36,427 nt of DNA from an uncultured Candidatus Actinomarina sp. (GTDB taxonomy: Bacteria > Actinomycetota > Acidimicrobiia > Actinomarinales > Actinomarinaceae): contig CACHJT010000005.1 in assembly GCA_902580215.1 (NCBI GenBank), positions 1-36,427 on the forward strand, written 5' to 3'. Below are positions 7,764 to 16,424 of this stretch, in pieces. The notes beneath the pieces were generated by a model that saw only the letters and a list, made by a program, of their open reading frames with translations, was not told the DNA's origin and searched no databases. The translations under genes and the position numbers were made by a program. Within the stretch, counting starts at the first letter, position 1. Each line of letters opens with the position of its first letter.

Positions 7764-8768
7764 ATGACAAATGTATCTTTAGTTGGCTTTGGAAGAATAG
7801 GTAGAGATCTATTTAGGCAGACATTGGGTGATAGTGATATAAATATTGTATCCATATCAGACACTGCTGATAAAGCTAACTTAATTTATTTATTAAAGTA
7901 CGACTCAATTTACGGAAAGATAGACGCAGAAATTGAGGAATCTGAAACTGGTATTGTTGTTAATGGTAAAGAAATCATATTTAATTCTTGGAAAAATGGT
8001 GACGAAGCAAATTGGGATGAACTAAACACTGACATCGTAGTTCTTGCAACTGGAAGACCAAAGACTAAAGAAGAAGTTGATAAACATTTATCCAAAGGTT
8101 GTAAAAAAGTTATCGTTGCCTCAACTCCCGAAAATTTTGAAGATATACAAATATATGTGCCAGGTGCAAACGATGAAGCTATAGATTTAAACTCAAGTGT
8201 ATTTTCCTTGGGTTCCAATACAGCAAATGCAGTTGCACCTATTCTTAAAGCTTTAGATAGTAAAGTTGGGGTTGAAAGAGCATTTCTGACGACTGTTCAT
8301 GGATATTCAAATTCAAACCGTTTAGCAGATGTAGCAGGAGAAGGTTTTAGACTTAACAGAGCGGCTGGTGAAAATATTATCCCAAGTATTACTAAGTCTT
8401 CTGAGGTAATATCAAATGTTCTTCCATTCATAGAAGGAAAGATAGCTTCATCTTCTATGACAGTACCAATTCCTGACGGAAGTACAGTTGATTTGACAAT
8501 TGATATCAAAAACGAAACAAGCATTGAAGATATCAATAAAATAATTGAGGATGCTTCCAATTCTGATTTAAAAAACATTATTGGGTTAACATATGATCCA
8601 ATTGTTTCTTCTGATGTTGTAAGAAGTACACTCTCGGGTTTAGTGGACGGGTTAGCAACAATGGGTATTAATAATAAAAAAATTAAACTCATTATTTGGT
8701 TTGATAATGGTTGGGGTTATGCAGCTAGAATTGTCGATACAGTAAAAAAGCTTGGTCAGGTGTTATAA
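7764..8768 (+). CDS. GAPDH-like protein lacking the catalytic cysteine (putative pseudoenzyme)
   Basis: Homologue of type-I glyceraldehyde-3-phosphate dehydrogenase, 334 aa, the same length as the true GAPDH encoded immediately downstream. The NAD-binding start (SLVGFGRIGR, D33) and the active-site His (TTVHGYSN, H179) are kept. The catalytic-cysteine motif SNASCTTN reads SLGSNTAN, so the Cys is Asn152; the phosphate-binding Arg of MRVPVP is Thr233 (MTVPIP), and STGAAKAVG reads SITKSSEVI. It should bind nucleotide but not form the thioester. The intact frame and family-like domains argue against decay. GAGG lies about 5 nt before the ATG. A regulatory or structural partner of the next gene product is possible; a different enzyme activity cannot be excluded. 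Confidence 0.85.
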   Translation: MTNVSLVGFGRIGRDLFRQTLGDSDINIVSISDTADKANLIYLLKYDSIYGKIDAEIEESETGIVVNGKEIIFNSWKNGDEANWDELNTDIVVLATGRPKTKEEVDKHLSKGCKKVIVASTPENFEDIQIYVPGANDEAIDLNSSVFSLGSNTANAVAPILKALDSKVGVERAFLTTVHGYSNSNRLADVAGEGFRLNRAAGENIIPSITKSSEVISNVLPFIEGKIASSSMTVPIPDGSTVDLTIDIKNETSIEDINKIIEDASNSDLKNIIGLTYDPIVSSDVVRSTLSGLVDGLATMGINNKKIKLIIWFDNGWGYAARIVDTVKKLGQVL

Positions 8769-9773
8769 ATGGGTAATGTAGCAATAAATGGTTTTGGAAG
8801 AATTGGACGTTCTATATTAAGAATAATTGTTGAAAATAATTCTGATATAAATGTTGTTGCAATTAATGACCTCGGTAATTATGAAAATCTTGCATATCTT
8901 TTGAAACATGATTCTGTAATGGGCATTTTGGATAGTGATGTACAAGTTGATGGAGACAATCTTTTAGTTGGAGATAGAGTTATCAAACTTACCTCAATAA
9001 AAGATCCCGCTGAGCTTCCATGGAGCGAATTAGATGTGGATGTTGTAATTGAATCAACTGGAATTTTTAGAGATAATGAATCCCTTAATAAACACATATC
9101 TGCTGGTGCTAAAAAAGTATTACTTACTGTACCACCCAAAGATGAAATTGACGCAACAATAGTTTTAGGTGTAAATGACAATGACTTAAAGCCAGATGAT
9201 AAAATTGTCTCTAATGCATCATGTACTACAAACTGTTTAGCACCGATAGCTAAAGTACTTGATGATAATTTTGGAATCAAATCTGGTCTTATGACCACAG
9301 TACATGCATACACTAATGATCAAGCACTGGCTGAAACAACTCATAGTGACTTTAGGAGAGGCAGAAGTGCTACCCAAAATATAATTCCTACTTCAACAGG
9401 CGCAGCTAAAGCAGTTGGAATGGTTTTACCTGAATTAAACGGTAAATTAGATGGGATGGCAATGAGAGTTCCTGTGCCAGATGGAAGTGTAGTTGATTTA
9501 GTAGTGGAACTAGAAAAATCTGTTTCTATAGATGATGTAAATAAAGCTGTTAAGGAAGCTGCAGATAACGAACTGAAAGGTATTTTAGAGTACTCTGAAG
9601 TTCCTCTTGTATCTACCGATATATTAAATAATCCACATTCAAGTATTTATGATGCATCTTCGACACAATTAATAGACGAAAATCACGTCAAAGTTGTATG
9701 TTGGTACGACAACGAATGGGGTTACTCAAATAGAGTTGTAGATCTTATTGGAAATCTATTAAATAATGGATAA
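8769..9773 (+). CDS. gap: Glyceraldehyde-3-phosphate dehydrogenase, type I
   Basis: Glycolytic/gluconeogenic enzyme converting glyceraldehyde-3-phosphate, phosphate and NAD(P) to 1,3-bisphosphoglycerate. All active-site parts are present: AINGFGRIGR at 5-14, SNASCTTN with Cys152, TTVHAYTN with His179, the phosphate-binding GAAKAVG and MRVPVP with R233, and WYDNEWGYS near the end. The ATG follows the stop of the upstream paralogue with no spacer. It is not followed by pgk or tpiA, unlike many bacterial gap genes, but by ridA. Confidence 0.97.
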   Translation: MGNVAINGFGRIGRSILRIIVENNSDINVVAINDLGNYENLAYLLKHDSVMGILDSDVQVDGDNLLVGDRVIKLTSIKDPAELPWSELDVDVVIESTGIFRDNESLNKHISAGAKKVLLTVPPKDEIDATIVLGVNDNDLKPDDKIVSNASCTTNCLAPIAKVLDDNFGIKSGLMTTVHAYTNDQALAETTHSDFRRGRSATQNIIPTSTGAAKAVGMVLPELNGKLDGMAMRVPVPDGSVVDLVVELEKSVSIDDVNKAVKEAADNELKGILEYSEVPLVSTDILNNPHSSIYDASSTQLIDENHVKVVCWYDNEWGYSNRVVDLIGNLLNNG

Positions 9774-10182
9774 CAATCTTCCAATCGCTCCGGAAGCAAT
9801 TGGAAATTATGTAACATATAAAAAAATTGGAAACTATGTTTACACATCTGGACATGTACCTATTACAGAACAAAAAAAATATGTAGGAAAGGTACCAACT
9901 GAAATTTCAATAGATGAAGCCTATAAAGCAGCAGAGTTGTGTGCTGAACTTACTATTGCAACTATTAAAAAACATGGGTCCATTGAAAACTTGCAACCTG
10001 TAAATGTTATTGGTTTTGTAAATGCTAATGAAGGTTTTGGAGACCACGCAAAAGTCCTCAATGGATTTACAGATAAACTTTCAGAGTACTTTAGTGAAAA
10101 GTCAACACGATCAGCTGTAGGTGTTGCTAGTTTACCGTTAAATGTATGTGTAGAAGTACAGTGTGTTTTTATCTATGGGTAA
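9766..10182 (+). CDS. RidA/YjgF-YER057c-UK114 family enamine/imine deaminase
   Basis: Small trimeric family whose studied members hydrolyse reactive enamine/imine intermediates from PLP enzymes. The 138-aa length fits the longer subgroup. GYLxxE-like regions are replaced by YVYTSGHVPITE, and the C-terminal RSAVGVASLPLNVCVEVQ keeps the substrate-carboxylate Arg and the later Glu. Its start overlaps the gap stop by 8 nt (ATGGATAA), and its stop overlaps the next gene by 8 nt in nearly the same sequence, so the operon is tight. The substrate is unknown. Confidence 0.88.
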   Translation: MDNNLPIAPEAIGNYVTYKKIGNYVYTSGHVPITEQKKYVGKVPTEISIDEAYKAAELCAELTIATIKKHGSIENLQPVNVIGFVNANEGFGDHAKVLNGFTDKLSEYFSEKSTRSAVGVASLPLNVCVEVQCVFIYG

Positions 10183-10879
10183 ATTAATAGGAATATCCAC
10201 TGGTCTTAAAAATGTAGACATGGCACCTGGTAATATTCCATGCGTTGTTATTAATAGTGATTTTGTTAAAGCATGTAACAACTATGGAAATACTGCTGTT
10301 ATCTTTGGGCCACAAGAAAATTTAAAATTGATAGACGTATCAAAATTTGATGCAATAGTAATTTCTGGTGGTGGGGATATTAACCCAAATATCTATGGAG
10401 AAGAAAAACTCGAAAAAACAATAAGAATTTCAAATAATAGGGATAGCACTGAATTGGCAATGTTGAAATCTGCAGAAGAACATAATATAAAAACTCTTGC
10501 TATATGTAGAGGACATCAATTATTAAATGTTTATAAAGGTGGGACACTTTATCAAGATCTCAAAGATAGTGGATTTAGTCAAATTGACCACGATAAACCA
10601 TTTGATGACGCACGTTCACATGTTCATGATGTAAATATAGAAAGTAACACAAAATTATATAAAATAATTCAAGAAAATGAAATACAAGTCAATTCAATTC
10701 ATCATCAGGCAATAAACAAAATTGGTAATGACTTGCAAATAACTGCTAAATCATCTGATGGTGTTATTGAGGGTGTAGAGGTCACAAATGGTTGGAATGC
10801 TATAGGAGTGCAATGGCATCCTGAAAACATGCTTGAAGATAATGTAAGCATAAAATTGTTTGAATGGCTAAATAGTTAA
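10175..10879 (+). CDS. Class-I glutamine amidotransferase-like hydrolase (peptidase C26, PuuD-like)
   Basis: Gamma-glutamyl hydrolase fold, best fit gamma-glutamyl-GABA hydrolase (PuuD) type. With the ATG at 10175 (8-nt overlap with ridA, preferred over the ATG at 10163) it has 234 aa. ISGGGDINPNIYGEE, the nucleophile elbow AICRGHQLLNV (C111) and GVQWHPE (H215, E217) give a complete Cys-His-Glu triad; NSIHHQAI is typical of PuuD relatives. No putrescine-pathway genes are next to it, although a GabT-like gene lies at 33800. The stop region overlaps rimM on the other strand by 12 nt. Confidence 0.87.
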   Translation: MGKLIGISTGLKNVDMAPGNIPCVVINSDFVKACNNYGNTAVIFGPQENLKLIDVSKFDAIVISGGGDINPNIYGEEKLEKTIRISNNRDSTELAMLKSAEEHNIKTLAICRGHQLLNVYKGGTLYQDLKDSGFSQIDHDKPFDDARSHVHDVNIESNTKLYKIIQENEIQVNSIHHQAINKIGNDLQITAKSSDGVIEGVEVTNGWNAIGVQWHPENMLEDNVSIKLFEWLNS

Positions 10880-11347
10880 GCTACTGTCCAGTAAAGTTAA
10901 GTTATTGTTTTCGTAAATAAAAAAATTACTGTTGTAAGGGACACTCATTTCTATACCACTAATTTTGAGAAAATATATATTATTTAACACTTCATAACTT
11001 AACAACTTGTAATTATTGCCTTTTAATTCTTGCCCTATGAAAAAACCAGGCCAAGGTAATTTATTTTCATTAAGAAATGTATCAAGTAAGTCTCTATTAA
11101 TTTTTACATCCATATTTCTTAATTTACTAATTGATTCGATCGTGTCATAAGATTTGAATTTTATTAAATTTCTATTTTTTAAATGTTTTTTAAATTCCTC
11201 GACAACAAAATTTACACCTTCAATTTGTAACGTAATTTCTTTTAAATCGAAATTGCGAAAAAAATATTCAATATTTATATATTGAAAGCCTTTTAAGGAA
11301 TGTGGTTTACCTAACTTGCCTACAATAAAATAGTTTTGATTAGTCAA
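10868..11347 (-). CDS. rimM: 16S rRNA processing protein RimM
   Basis: Assembly factor that binds ribosomal protein S19 and helps mature the 30S head. The N-terminal barrel starts with FIVGKLGKPHSLKGF, a diverged version of the usual G-KxHGLxGE motif, and the PRC-barrel region includes LPWPGFFIGQEL and ISGIEMSVPYN. 159 aa, slightly short, and rich in Asn/Lys/Phe. Identification rests partly on its place after rpsP and khpA, with an 8-nt overlap to khpA. trmD, the usual next gene, is about 6 kb away. Confidence 0.85.
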   Translation of the reverse strand: MTNQNYFIVGKLGKPHSLKGFQYINIEYFFRNFDLKEITLQIEGVNFVVEEFKKHLKNRNLIKFKSYDTIESISKLRNMDVKINRDLLDTFLNENKLPWPGFFIGQELKGNNYKLLSYEVLNNIYFLKISGIEMSVPYNSNFFIYENNNLTLLDSSLTI

Positions 11348-11591
11348 TAAATTCTACAGAAGATTGTAAGCCTTCTTCATCAGCTGCAGCTTGTGCAACA
11401 GTTCTGATTGCTCTTGCGACTCTTCCTCTTTTACCAATGACTCTTCCCATATCATCTGGTGAAGTTCTAACCTCTATAGTTACATTTTCATCATCAGAGT
11501 CTGCAACATCAACTTTTACAGATTTGGTATCTTCTACAATCTGATTAACGATGTACTCAACAACATTTTTAACAATTGTACCTGAAGCCAT
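11340..11591 (-). CDS. khpA: KH-domain RNA-binding protein KhpA
   Basis: Small (83 aa) single-KH-domain RNA-binding protein found between rpsP and rimM in many Gram-positive bacteria. The nucleic-acid-binding GXXG loop is GKRG within RVIGKRGRVARAIR. The C-terminal residues VEFID are conserved in the family. Its start shares one base with the rpsP stop (TAATG), and its end overlaps rimM by 8 nt. Confidence 0.93.
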   Translation of the reverse strand: MASGTIVKNVVEYIVNQIVEDTKSVKVDVADSDDENVTIEVRTSPDDMGRVIGKRGRVARAIRTVAQAAADEEGLQSSVEFID

Positions 11592-11995
11592 TATTCTTCT
11601 TCCTTATCAGAAGATTCTTCAGAAGATTCATTGTTATTTTCTTCGTCTAAATTTTCTTCTTGTTGTTTTTTATTAGCTTTTGAACTGCTTTTAATTTTTT
11701 CTTCAGGAGCTTGTGGTATGGAAACAACCTCTCCTTTAGTCGAACGCCATTGTGCCCATGCACCTGAAATTTCTAATATTTTTTGTGCTCTTTCAGAAGG
11801 TTGTGCTCCTTTATCTAACCAAGCAACAGCTTTGTCTACATCAATTTCAACCATCGATGGGTTGTGATGTGGATCGTAATAACCTAAATCTTCTATAAAT
11901 TTGCCATCTCTTGGTGAACGAGAGTCAGCAACAATCACACGGAATGTTCTATTTTTTTTCTTACCTCTTTGAGCAAGTCTTATTCTTACAGGCAT
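11591..11995 (-). CDS. rpsP: 30S ribosomal protein S16
   Basis: Primary small-subunit ribosomal protein. The conserved core is at 1-85: MPVRIRLAQRGKKKNRTFR, VADSRSPRDGKFIEDLGYYDP and AQPSERAQKILEISG. A low-complexity, strongly acidic tail (about residues 95-134, rich in Glu/Ser/Asn/Lys) extends beyond the core, as in several actinobacteria. AAAGGA lies about 8 nt before the ATG. First gene of the rpsP-khpA-rimM unit and divergent from upp. Confidence 0.97.
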   Translation of the reverse strand: MPVRIRLAQRGKKKNRTFRVIVADSRSPRDGKFIEDLGYYDPHHNPSMVEIDVDKAVAWLDKGAQPSERAQKILEISGAWAQWRSTKGEVVSIPQAPEEKIKSSSKANKKQQEENLDEENNNESSEESSDKEEE

Positions 11996-12109
11996 TAATT
12001 TCCTTTATTTAAATTGCAATACATTATCTTACATGAAGTGAGACATAAAATGTACATAAAATAGATTAACTTCTTCATAAAAATAACTAGAAAAGATTTA
12101 ATGTTTTGC

Positions 12110-12115
12110 TAACCT
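12110..12115 (+). promoter_or_regulatory. Possible -10 element for a leaderless upp transcript
   Basis: TAACCT matches the minimal TANNNT pattern and ends 7 nt before the upp ATG at 12123. Transcription would start at or next to the ATG, and no Shine-Dalgarno sequence is seen. There is no convincing -35 hexamer, so support is weak. Confidence 0.3.
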
Positions 12116-12122
12116 AATTTTG

Positions 12123-12743
12123 ATGCAAGTAATTGAAATTTCACATCCTTTAAAAGATCACTATTTAACAATAATTCGAGACAAGGAAACAGATTTCGAA
12201 AATTTTAGAGAATACTCCTCTAAATTGTCATATTTGCTTTTTATTGAAGGTACAAAAAACATATCAACAAAAGTAAAATCTATAGAGACTCCTTTAACCA
12301 GTATTGATGGTTTAGAAATTGAAAATGAGAATGTTGCTATTGCAGTTTTAAGAGCAGGTTTAGGTCTTGTTGATGGTGTCAAGAACCTACTACCTAGTAC
12401 TTCATTTGGATACATCGGAGTTCAAAGAAATGAAGAGACAGCTACTCCTGAGTATTATTACGAGAATTTACCAAACTTAGAAAATAAAAATGTTTTTATT
12501 CTAGAACCTATGCTTGCTACTGGTGGTTCTCTTTCATTTGCAATAGACAAGGTCAAAGAACACAATCCTAAAAGCATAATTGCTTTAACAGTTATTTCTG
12601 CTCCAGAAGGTATTGAAAGATTGAAAAAGGAACACAGTGACATTACCTTAGTAACTGCAAAAATAGATGAAAAACTTAATGAGAATTGGTATATAGTTCC
12701 TGGACTAGGTGATATGGGAGACAGGCTTTTCGGAACAACCTAA
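12123..12743 (+). CDS. upp: Uracil phosphoribosyltransferase
   Basis: Pyrimidine-salvage enzyme: uracil plus PRPP gives UMP. The PRPP loop reads FILEPMLATGGSL (usually DPMLATGGS, so Asp is replaced by Glu), and the uracil-binding C-terminus YIVPGLGDMGDRLFGT is intact. VAIAVLRAGLGLVDG is the family's flexible-loop region. The ATG at 12123 is chosen over a TTG codon directly in front. It shares one base with the deoB start (TAATG). Normal length at 206 aa. Confidence 0.95.
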   Translation: MQVIEISHPLKDHYLTIIRDKETDFENFREYSSKLSYLLFIEGTKNISTKVKSIETPLTSIDGLEIENENVAIAVLRAGLGLVDGVKNLLPSTSFGYIGVQRNEETATPEYYYENLPNLENKNVFILEPMLATGGSLSFAIDKVKEHNPKSIIALTVISAPEGIERLKKEHSDITLVTAKIDEKLNENWYIVPGLGDMGDRLFGTT

Positions 12744-13894
12744 TGAAAAGATGTTTTCTTGTTGTAATAGATTCTTTAGGTGTTGGTGAAGCACCTGATG
12801 CAAAACAATATGGAGACAAAGGTGTAAATACACTTGGTAATGTAGCAAAACATGTTCAAGGTGTTGATTTACCCACTTTTGATAAATTAGGTTTTGGAAA
12901 GATTACTAATGTTTTAGGACTAGGCACTGAGCATGCAGCAACTGTTGGTAGGCTTTCTGAAGTGTCTATAGGAAACGACTCAACCACAGGACATTGGGAA
13001 ATTGCAGGTTTAATAACAACAAAGGAATTTGAAACATTTCCAGATGGATTTCCTCATGAACTTATAAGCAAGATTGAAGATGAAATTGATTTTAAATTTA
13101 TTGGAAATATTCATGCTTCAGGTACTGAAATTATTAAAGACCTTGGTGAACAACACATGAAAACCAAAGAACTTATTTTATATACATCTGGTGACTCAGT
13201 TTTTCAAATAGCTGCGCATGAAGATGTATGCGGTCTTGAAGAGCTCTATAGAATTTGTGAAATTTCTAGAAAACACTGCGATCAGTACAACATAGGTAGA
13301 GTAATTGCTCGACCATTTAAAGGTCCAATTAACGCTTTTGAAAGAACTTATGATAGGAAAGATTATGGAATGAACCCACCTGGAGAAACTCTTCTAAGCT
13401 ATGTATCAAAAAATAATTTCAAAACTTATGGAATAGGAAAGATTTCTGATTTGTTTGGTGTTGAATTTCTTAGTAGTTATGTACATACTGAAGGCGATCA
13501 AAATGGTATTGACTATTTATTAAAAGAAGTTGAATCCGGAGATAATGAATTTACTTTTGTTAATTTAGTAGATCTAGATATGTTGTATGGTCACAGAGAA
13601 GACCCTGATGGTTACTACAAAGGTTTACAAATAATAGATAAAGGAATAGGAAAAGTTATTGAACTATTAAACGAAAATGACTTGCTTATTTTAACTGGAG
13701 ATCACGGCACAGACCCAACAGATGGAAAAACTGATCACTCAAGGGAATATGTTCCGTTTGTTGCATATAAAAATAACGGTAAAGCAAATTATATTGGCGA
13801 TGTTGAAAGCTTTGCAAATATAGCCTCTACTGTTTCAGAATTTTTTAATTTAGAAAATATATTCCCTGGTAAAAGCTTTTTAAATCAAATATAG
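12743..13894 (+). CDS. deoB: Phosphopentomutase
   Basis: Alkaline-phosphatase-fold enzyme that interconverts (deoxy)ribose-1-phosphate and -5-phosphate, linking nucleoside breakdown to central metabolism. Metal and catalytic segments are intact: VVIDSLGVGEAPDA near residue 7, DSTTGHWEIAG with the phosphorylated Thr, VDLDMLYGHREDPDGY and LTGDHGTDPT. 383 aa, usual length. Translationally coupled to upp; the product of the next gene (PNP) supplies its substrate. Confidence 0.97.
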   Translation: MKRCFLVVIDSLGVGEAPDAKQYGDKGVNTLGNVAKHVQGVDLPTFDKLGFGKITNVLGLGTEHAATVGRLSEVSIGNDSTTGHWEIAGLITTKEFETFPDGFPHELISKIEDEIDFKFIGNIHASGTEIIKDLGEQHMKTKELILYTSGDSVFQIAAHEDVCGLEELYRICEISRKHCDQYNIGRVIARPFKGPINAFERTYDRKDYGMNPPGETLLSYVSKNNFKTYGIGKISDLFGVEFLSSYVHTEGDQNGIDYLLKEVESGDNEFTFVNLVDLDMLYGHREDPDGYYKGLQIIDKGIGKVIELLNENDLLILTGDHGTDPTDGKTDHSREYVPFVAYKNNGKANYIGDVESFANIASTVSEFFNLENIFPGKSFLNQI

Positions 13895-13913
13895 ATTATT
13901 AATCTGTAAACAT

Positions 13914-14738
13914 ATGATTGAAAAAATAAACGAAGCTAAAGACTTTATAAGTACTTTTACCAATAATAAAAACATAGATACGATGATTGTTTTAGGTTCA
14001 GGGATGGGGGGCTTTGAGGATAACTATGAACCATTAAGCCAAGTAGATTACTCAGATATTCCTAATTTTTTAACTCCATCAATTGAAGGACATGCCGGTA
14101 AATTGTCTTTAGTGTCCATTAATAATAAATTAACTGCAATTTTGTCAGGAAGGGCACATTATTATGAAGGATACCCTATCCGAGACCTCGTAATTCCCAT
14201 TAGAGCTTTTTCATTGCTTGGTGTAAAAAACCTTGTACTAACAAATGCAGCTGGTGGTATATCAGATAATTATGTTCCGGGAGATATAATTTCAATCACG
14301 GACCATATAAATTTAACCGGAGATAATCCATTAATTGGCAAGAACCTTGATACGTTTGGTCCAAGATTTCCAGATATGTCTGAAGTTTATAGTAGTAATT
14401 TCTTAAAACTTGCCGAAAAGGTATCAGAAAATCATTTTGAATTTAAGACAGGTATCTATGCATGGTTCACGGGACCATCGTACGAAACGCCCGCAGAAGT
14501 TCAATATGCAAAAAATATTGGAGCTGACTTAGTTGGGATGTCTACTGTTCCAGAAGCAATAGTTGCCAAACATGCTGGTATGGAAATCAGTGCCTTTTCT
14601 CTAGTTACAAATCTTGCAGCAGGAATAAGTAAAGATCCACTAAACCATGAAGAAGTTGTTGAAATTGCTGATAAGTCAAAACAAAAACTACAAGGGTTTA
14701 TGAAGGAATTTTTATCTGAATTAAATTCAGATAATTAA
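13914..14738 (+). CDS. punA: Purine-nucleoside phosphorylase
   Basis: Trimeric PNP that splits inosine/guanosine-type nucleosides with phosphate into base and ribose-1-phosphate. Family motifs: IVLGSGMGGF, the phosphate-site LSGRAHYYEGYP, TNAAGGIS, GDIISITDHINLTGDNPL, and MSTVPEAIVAKHAGMEI followed by the base-binding LVTNLAAG. Length 274 aa, normal. A 19-nt gap after deoB and no obvious Shine-Dalgarno sequence. Confidence 0.96.
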   Translation: MIEKINEAKDFISTFTNNKNIDTMIVLGSGMGGFEDNYEPLSQVDYSDIPNFLTPSIEGHAGKLSLVSINNKLTAILSGRAHYYEGYPIRDLVIPIRAFSLLGVKNLVLTNAAGGISDNYVPGDIISITDHINLTGDNPLIGKNLDTFGPRFPDMSEVYSSNFLKLAEKVSENHFEFKTGIYAWFTGPSYETPAEVQYAKNIGADLVGMSTVPEAIVAKHAGMEISAFSLVTNLAAGISKDPLNHEEVVEIADKSKQKLQGFMKEFLSELNSDN

Positions 14739-14760
14739 AAACATAAATTAATATATAGAT

Positions 14761-15510
14761 ATGAAAATTGCAGTTTGTGCTAAACAAATTCCTGATCCAG
14801 CAAATGAAGTTACATACAGTAATGGAACAATTGAAAGACCTGAAGAACAAGTCTTAGATGATACCGACAGATATGGAATTGAAGTTGCTCTCCAGTTAAA
14901 AGAAAAATTTGATGCAGAAGTCACAATAATTTCAATGGGACCATCTGGAACACAGAAAGGTCTCCAACAAGCACTTCAAATGGGAGCAGACAAAGCTGTA
15001 TTTGTTGATGACGAATCCTTAAAGGGTGCGAACTCATTAATGACTGCAAATGTTCTTAGTGAATTAGCAAAGTCTCTGTCGGCAGATATTGTAATATTTG
15101 GCACTGAGTCCACAGATGGTTATTCTGGCACGGTTCCACAGCAAGTTTCAAGATATCTTGACTTAGAATGTATTTCATATGTAAAAGCAGTTGAAATTAA
15201 TGATAACGTTACTTTAACTAGACAGACTGTAGAAGGCTCTGAAAAATTAAATATGCCTGAAAAATGTGTTATATCTGTAACTGCAGGTGGGGTTGAACCA
15301 AGATACCCAAACTTTAAAGATATTATGGCAGCTAAGTCCAAACCAATAGAACAGGTTTCAATCAGTGACTTAACCATTAACACAACTCAGAATCTTGAAT
15401 TCATAGATATTGAAACAGTCGAAAATTCTAAATCTGGTGAGAAAATTGTTGATGAAGGTGAAGCCTATCAAGAAATTGTAAACAAATTGAAAGAGTTAAA
15501 AGTAATATGA
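14761..15510 (+). CDS. etfB: Electron transfer flavoprotein, beta subunit
   Basis: One half of the FAD/AMP-containing ETF that passes electrons from acyl-CoA and related dehydrogenases to the membrane. The start MKIAVCAKQIPDP is diagnostic, and the AMP-binding region includes DIVIFGTESTDGYSGTVPQQ. Length 249 aa is normal. Its stop overlaps the etfA start by 4 nt (ATGA). Only 22 nt follow punA, and an AT-rich run sits before the ATG with no clear ribosome site. Confidence 0.95.
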   Translation: MKIAVCAKQIPDPANEVTYSNGTIERPEEQVLDDTDRYGIEVALQLKEKFDAEVTIISMGPSGTQKGLQQALQMGADKAVFVDDESLKGANSLMTANVLSELAKSLSADIVIFGTESTDGYSGTVPQQVSRYLDLECISYVKAVEINDNVTLTRQTVEGSEKLNMPEKCVISVTAGGVEPRYPNFKDIMAAKSKPIEQVSISDLTINTTQNLEFIDIETVENSKSGEKIVDEGEAYQEIVNKLKELKVI

Positions 15511-16424
15511 AAACTTTAATAATTGGTGAAATTATAAACAACAACCTAAGTTCTGGAACTTTGGAAATATTAGGCAAAGCAAAGTCCTTAGATTTAGATG
15601 TTCAAGTTGTAACTGTCGGTAGTGATGAAAATCCATCAATCGGTCTTGATCTTTGTAAACAAACCTATCTCAAAAGGCAAAACAATTCATTAAATTTATC
15701 AAAAGCTGCAACAAAAATTTCTGAAATAATTAAAAATGAGGAAATCAGTTTAATTCTTGGATCTTCAACATACATGTGTAGGGATTTAATTTCATTTTTG
15801 TCTGTAGATTTAAACAGTAGTCCAGTATCAAATGTTATTGATTTTGATGTCGCATCAGGAAATGTATCTACCGTGAATTCTATAAATGGTGGAGAAAGTT
15901 TATACAAAACAAAAATTAATTCAGGTCAAGCACTATTACTAATAAGACCAAAAGCATTTGATCCTGTTGAGGTAAATTTTAATGACGATTTTGAAACTAT
16001 TGACTTAGACGGCAGCGATTTAGAAGTTTTTGATATATTTATTGAAGAAAAATCTGGTCCACAGCTTGAAGATTCTAAAGTTGTCATATCAGCTGGTAGA
16101 GGCATGGTCGACAAAGAGAATTTAGAATTAATTGAAACTTTAGCTTCAAAATTGAATGCAGCTATTGGTGGTACTAGAGCAATAGTTGACGCTGGTTGGA
16201 TGCCCTATTCACAACAAGTAGGACAAACAGGAAAAACTGTAAAGCCAGATGTATATATTGCATGTGGAATTTCTGGAGCAACTCAGCATCAAGTTGGTAT
16301 GAAAGATTCAAAATTTGTGATAGCTATTAATAAGGATGAGGAAGCTCCTATTTTTCAATTAGCAGATTTAGGCATAGTCGGTGACACGCTAAGTGTTATA
16401 CCTAAATTGAACGACAATATTTAA
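15507..16424 (+). CDS. etfA: Electron transfer flavoprotein, alpha subunit
   Basis: FAD-binding subunit of ETF. The C-terminal FAD domain is complete: VISAGRGMVDKENL, GGTRAIVDAGWMPYSQQVGQ, DVYIACGISGATQHQVGM and FVIAINKDEEAPIFQLAD. The N-terminal half (residues 1-185) is weakly conserved, as usual. 305 aa. Its TAA overlaps the cdd stop on the opposite strand within the four bases TTAA (16421-16424), leaving no room for a conventional terminator between the convergent genes. Confidence 0.96.
   Translation: MKTLIIGEIINNNLSSGTLEILGKAKSLDLDVQVVTVGSDENPSIGLDLCKQTYLKRQNNSLNLSKAATKISEIIKNEEISLILGSSTYMCRDLISFLSVDLNSSPVSNVIDFDVASGNVSTVNSINGGESLYKTKINSGQALLLIRPKAFDPVEVNFNDDFETIDLDGSDLEVFDIFIEEKSGPQLEDSKVVISAGRGMVDKENLELIETLASKLNAAIGGTRAIVDAGWMPYSQQVGQTGKTVKPDVYIACGISGATQHQVGMKDSKFVIAINKDEEAPIFQLADLGIVGDTLSVIPKLNDNI

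Noticed and set aside
7910-8692. Long antisense frames (102 and 131 aa) inside the GAPDH-like gene
   Set aside because: Shadows of a well-supported gene in AT-rich DNA; no recognisable domains or ribosome sites.
11591-11720. Acidic low-complexity tail of S16 as a frameshift artefact
   Set aside because: The frame stays open to a stop that overlaps khpA in the usual way, and acidic S16 tails occur in other actinobacteria.
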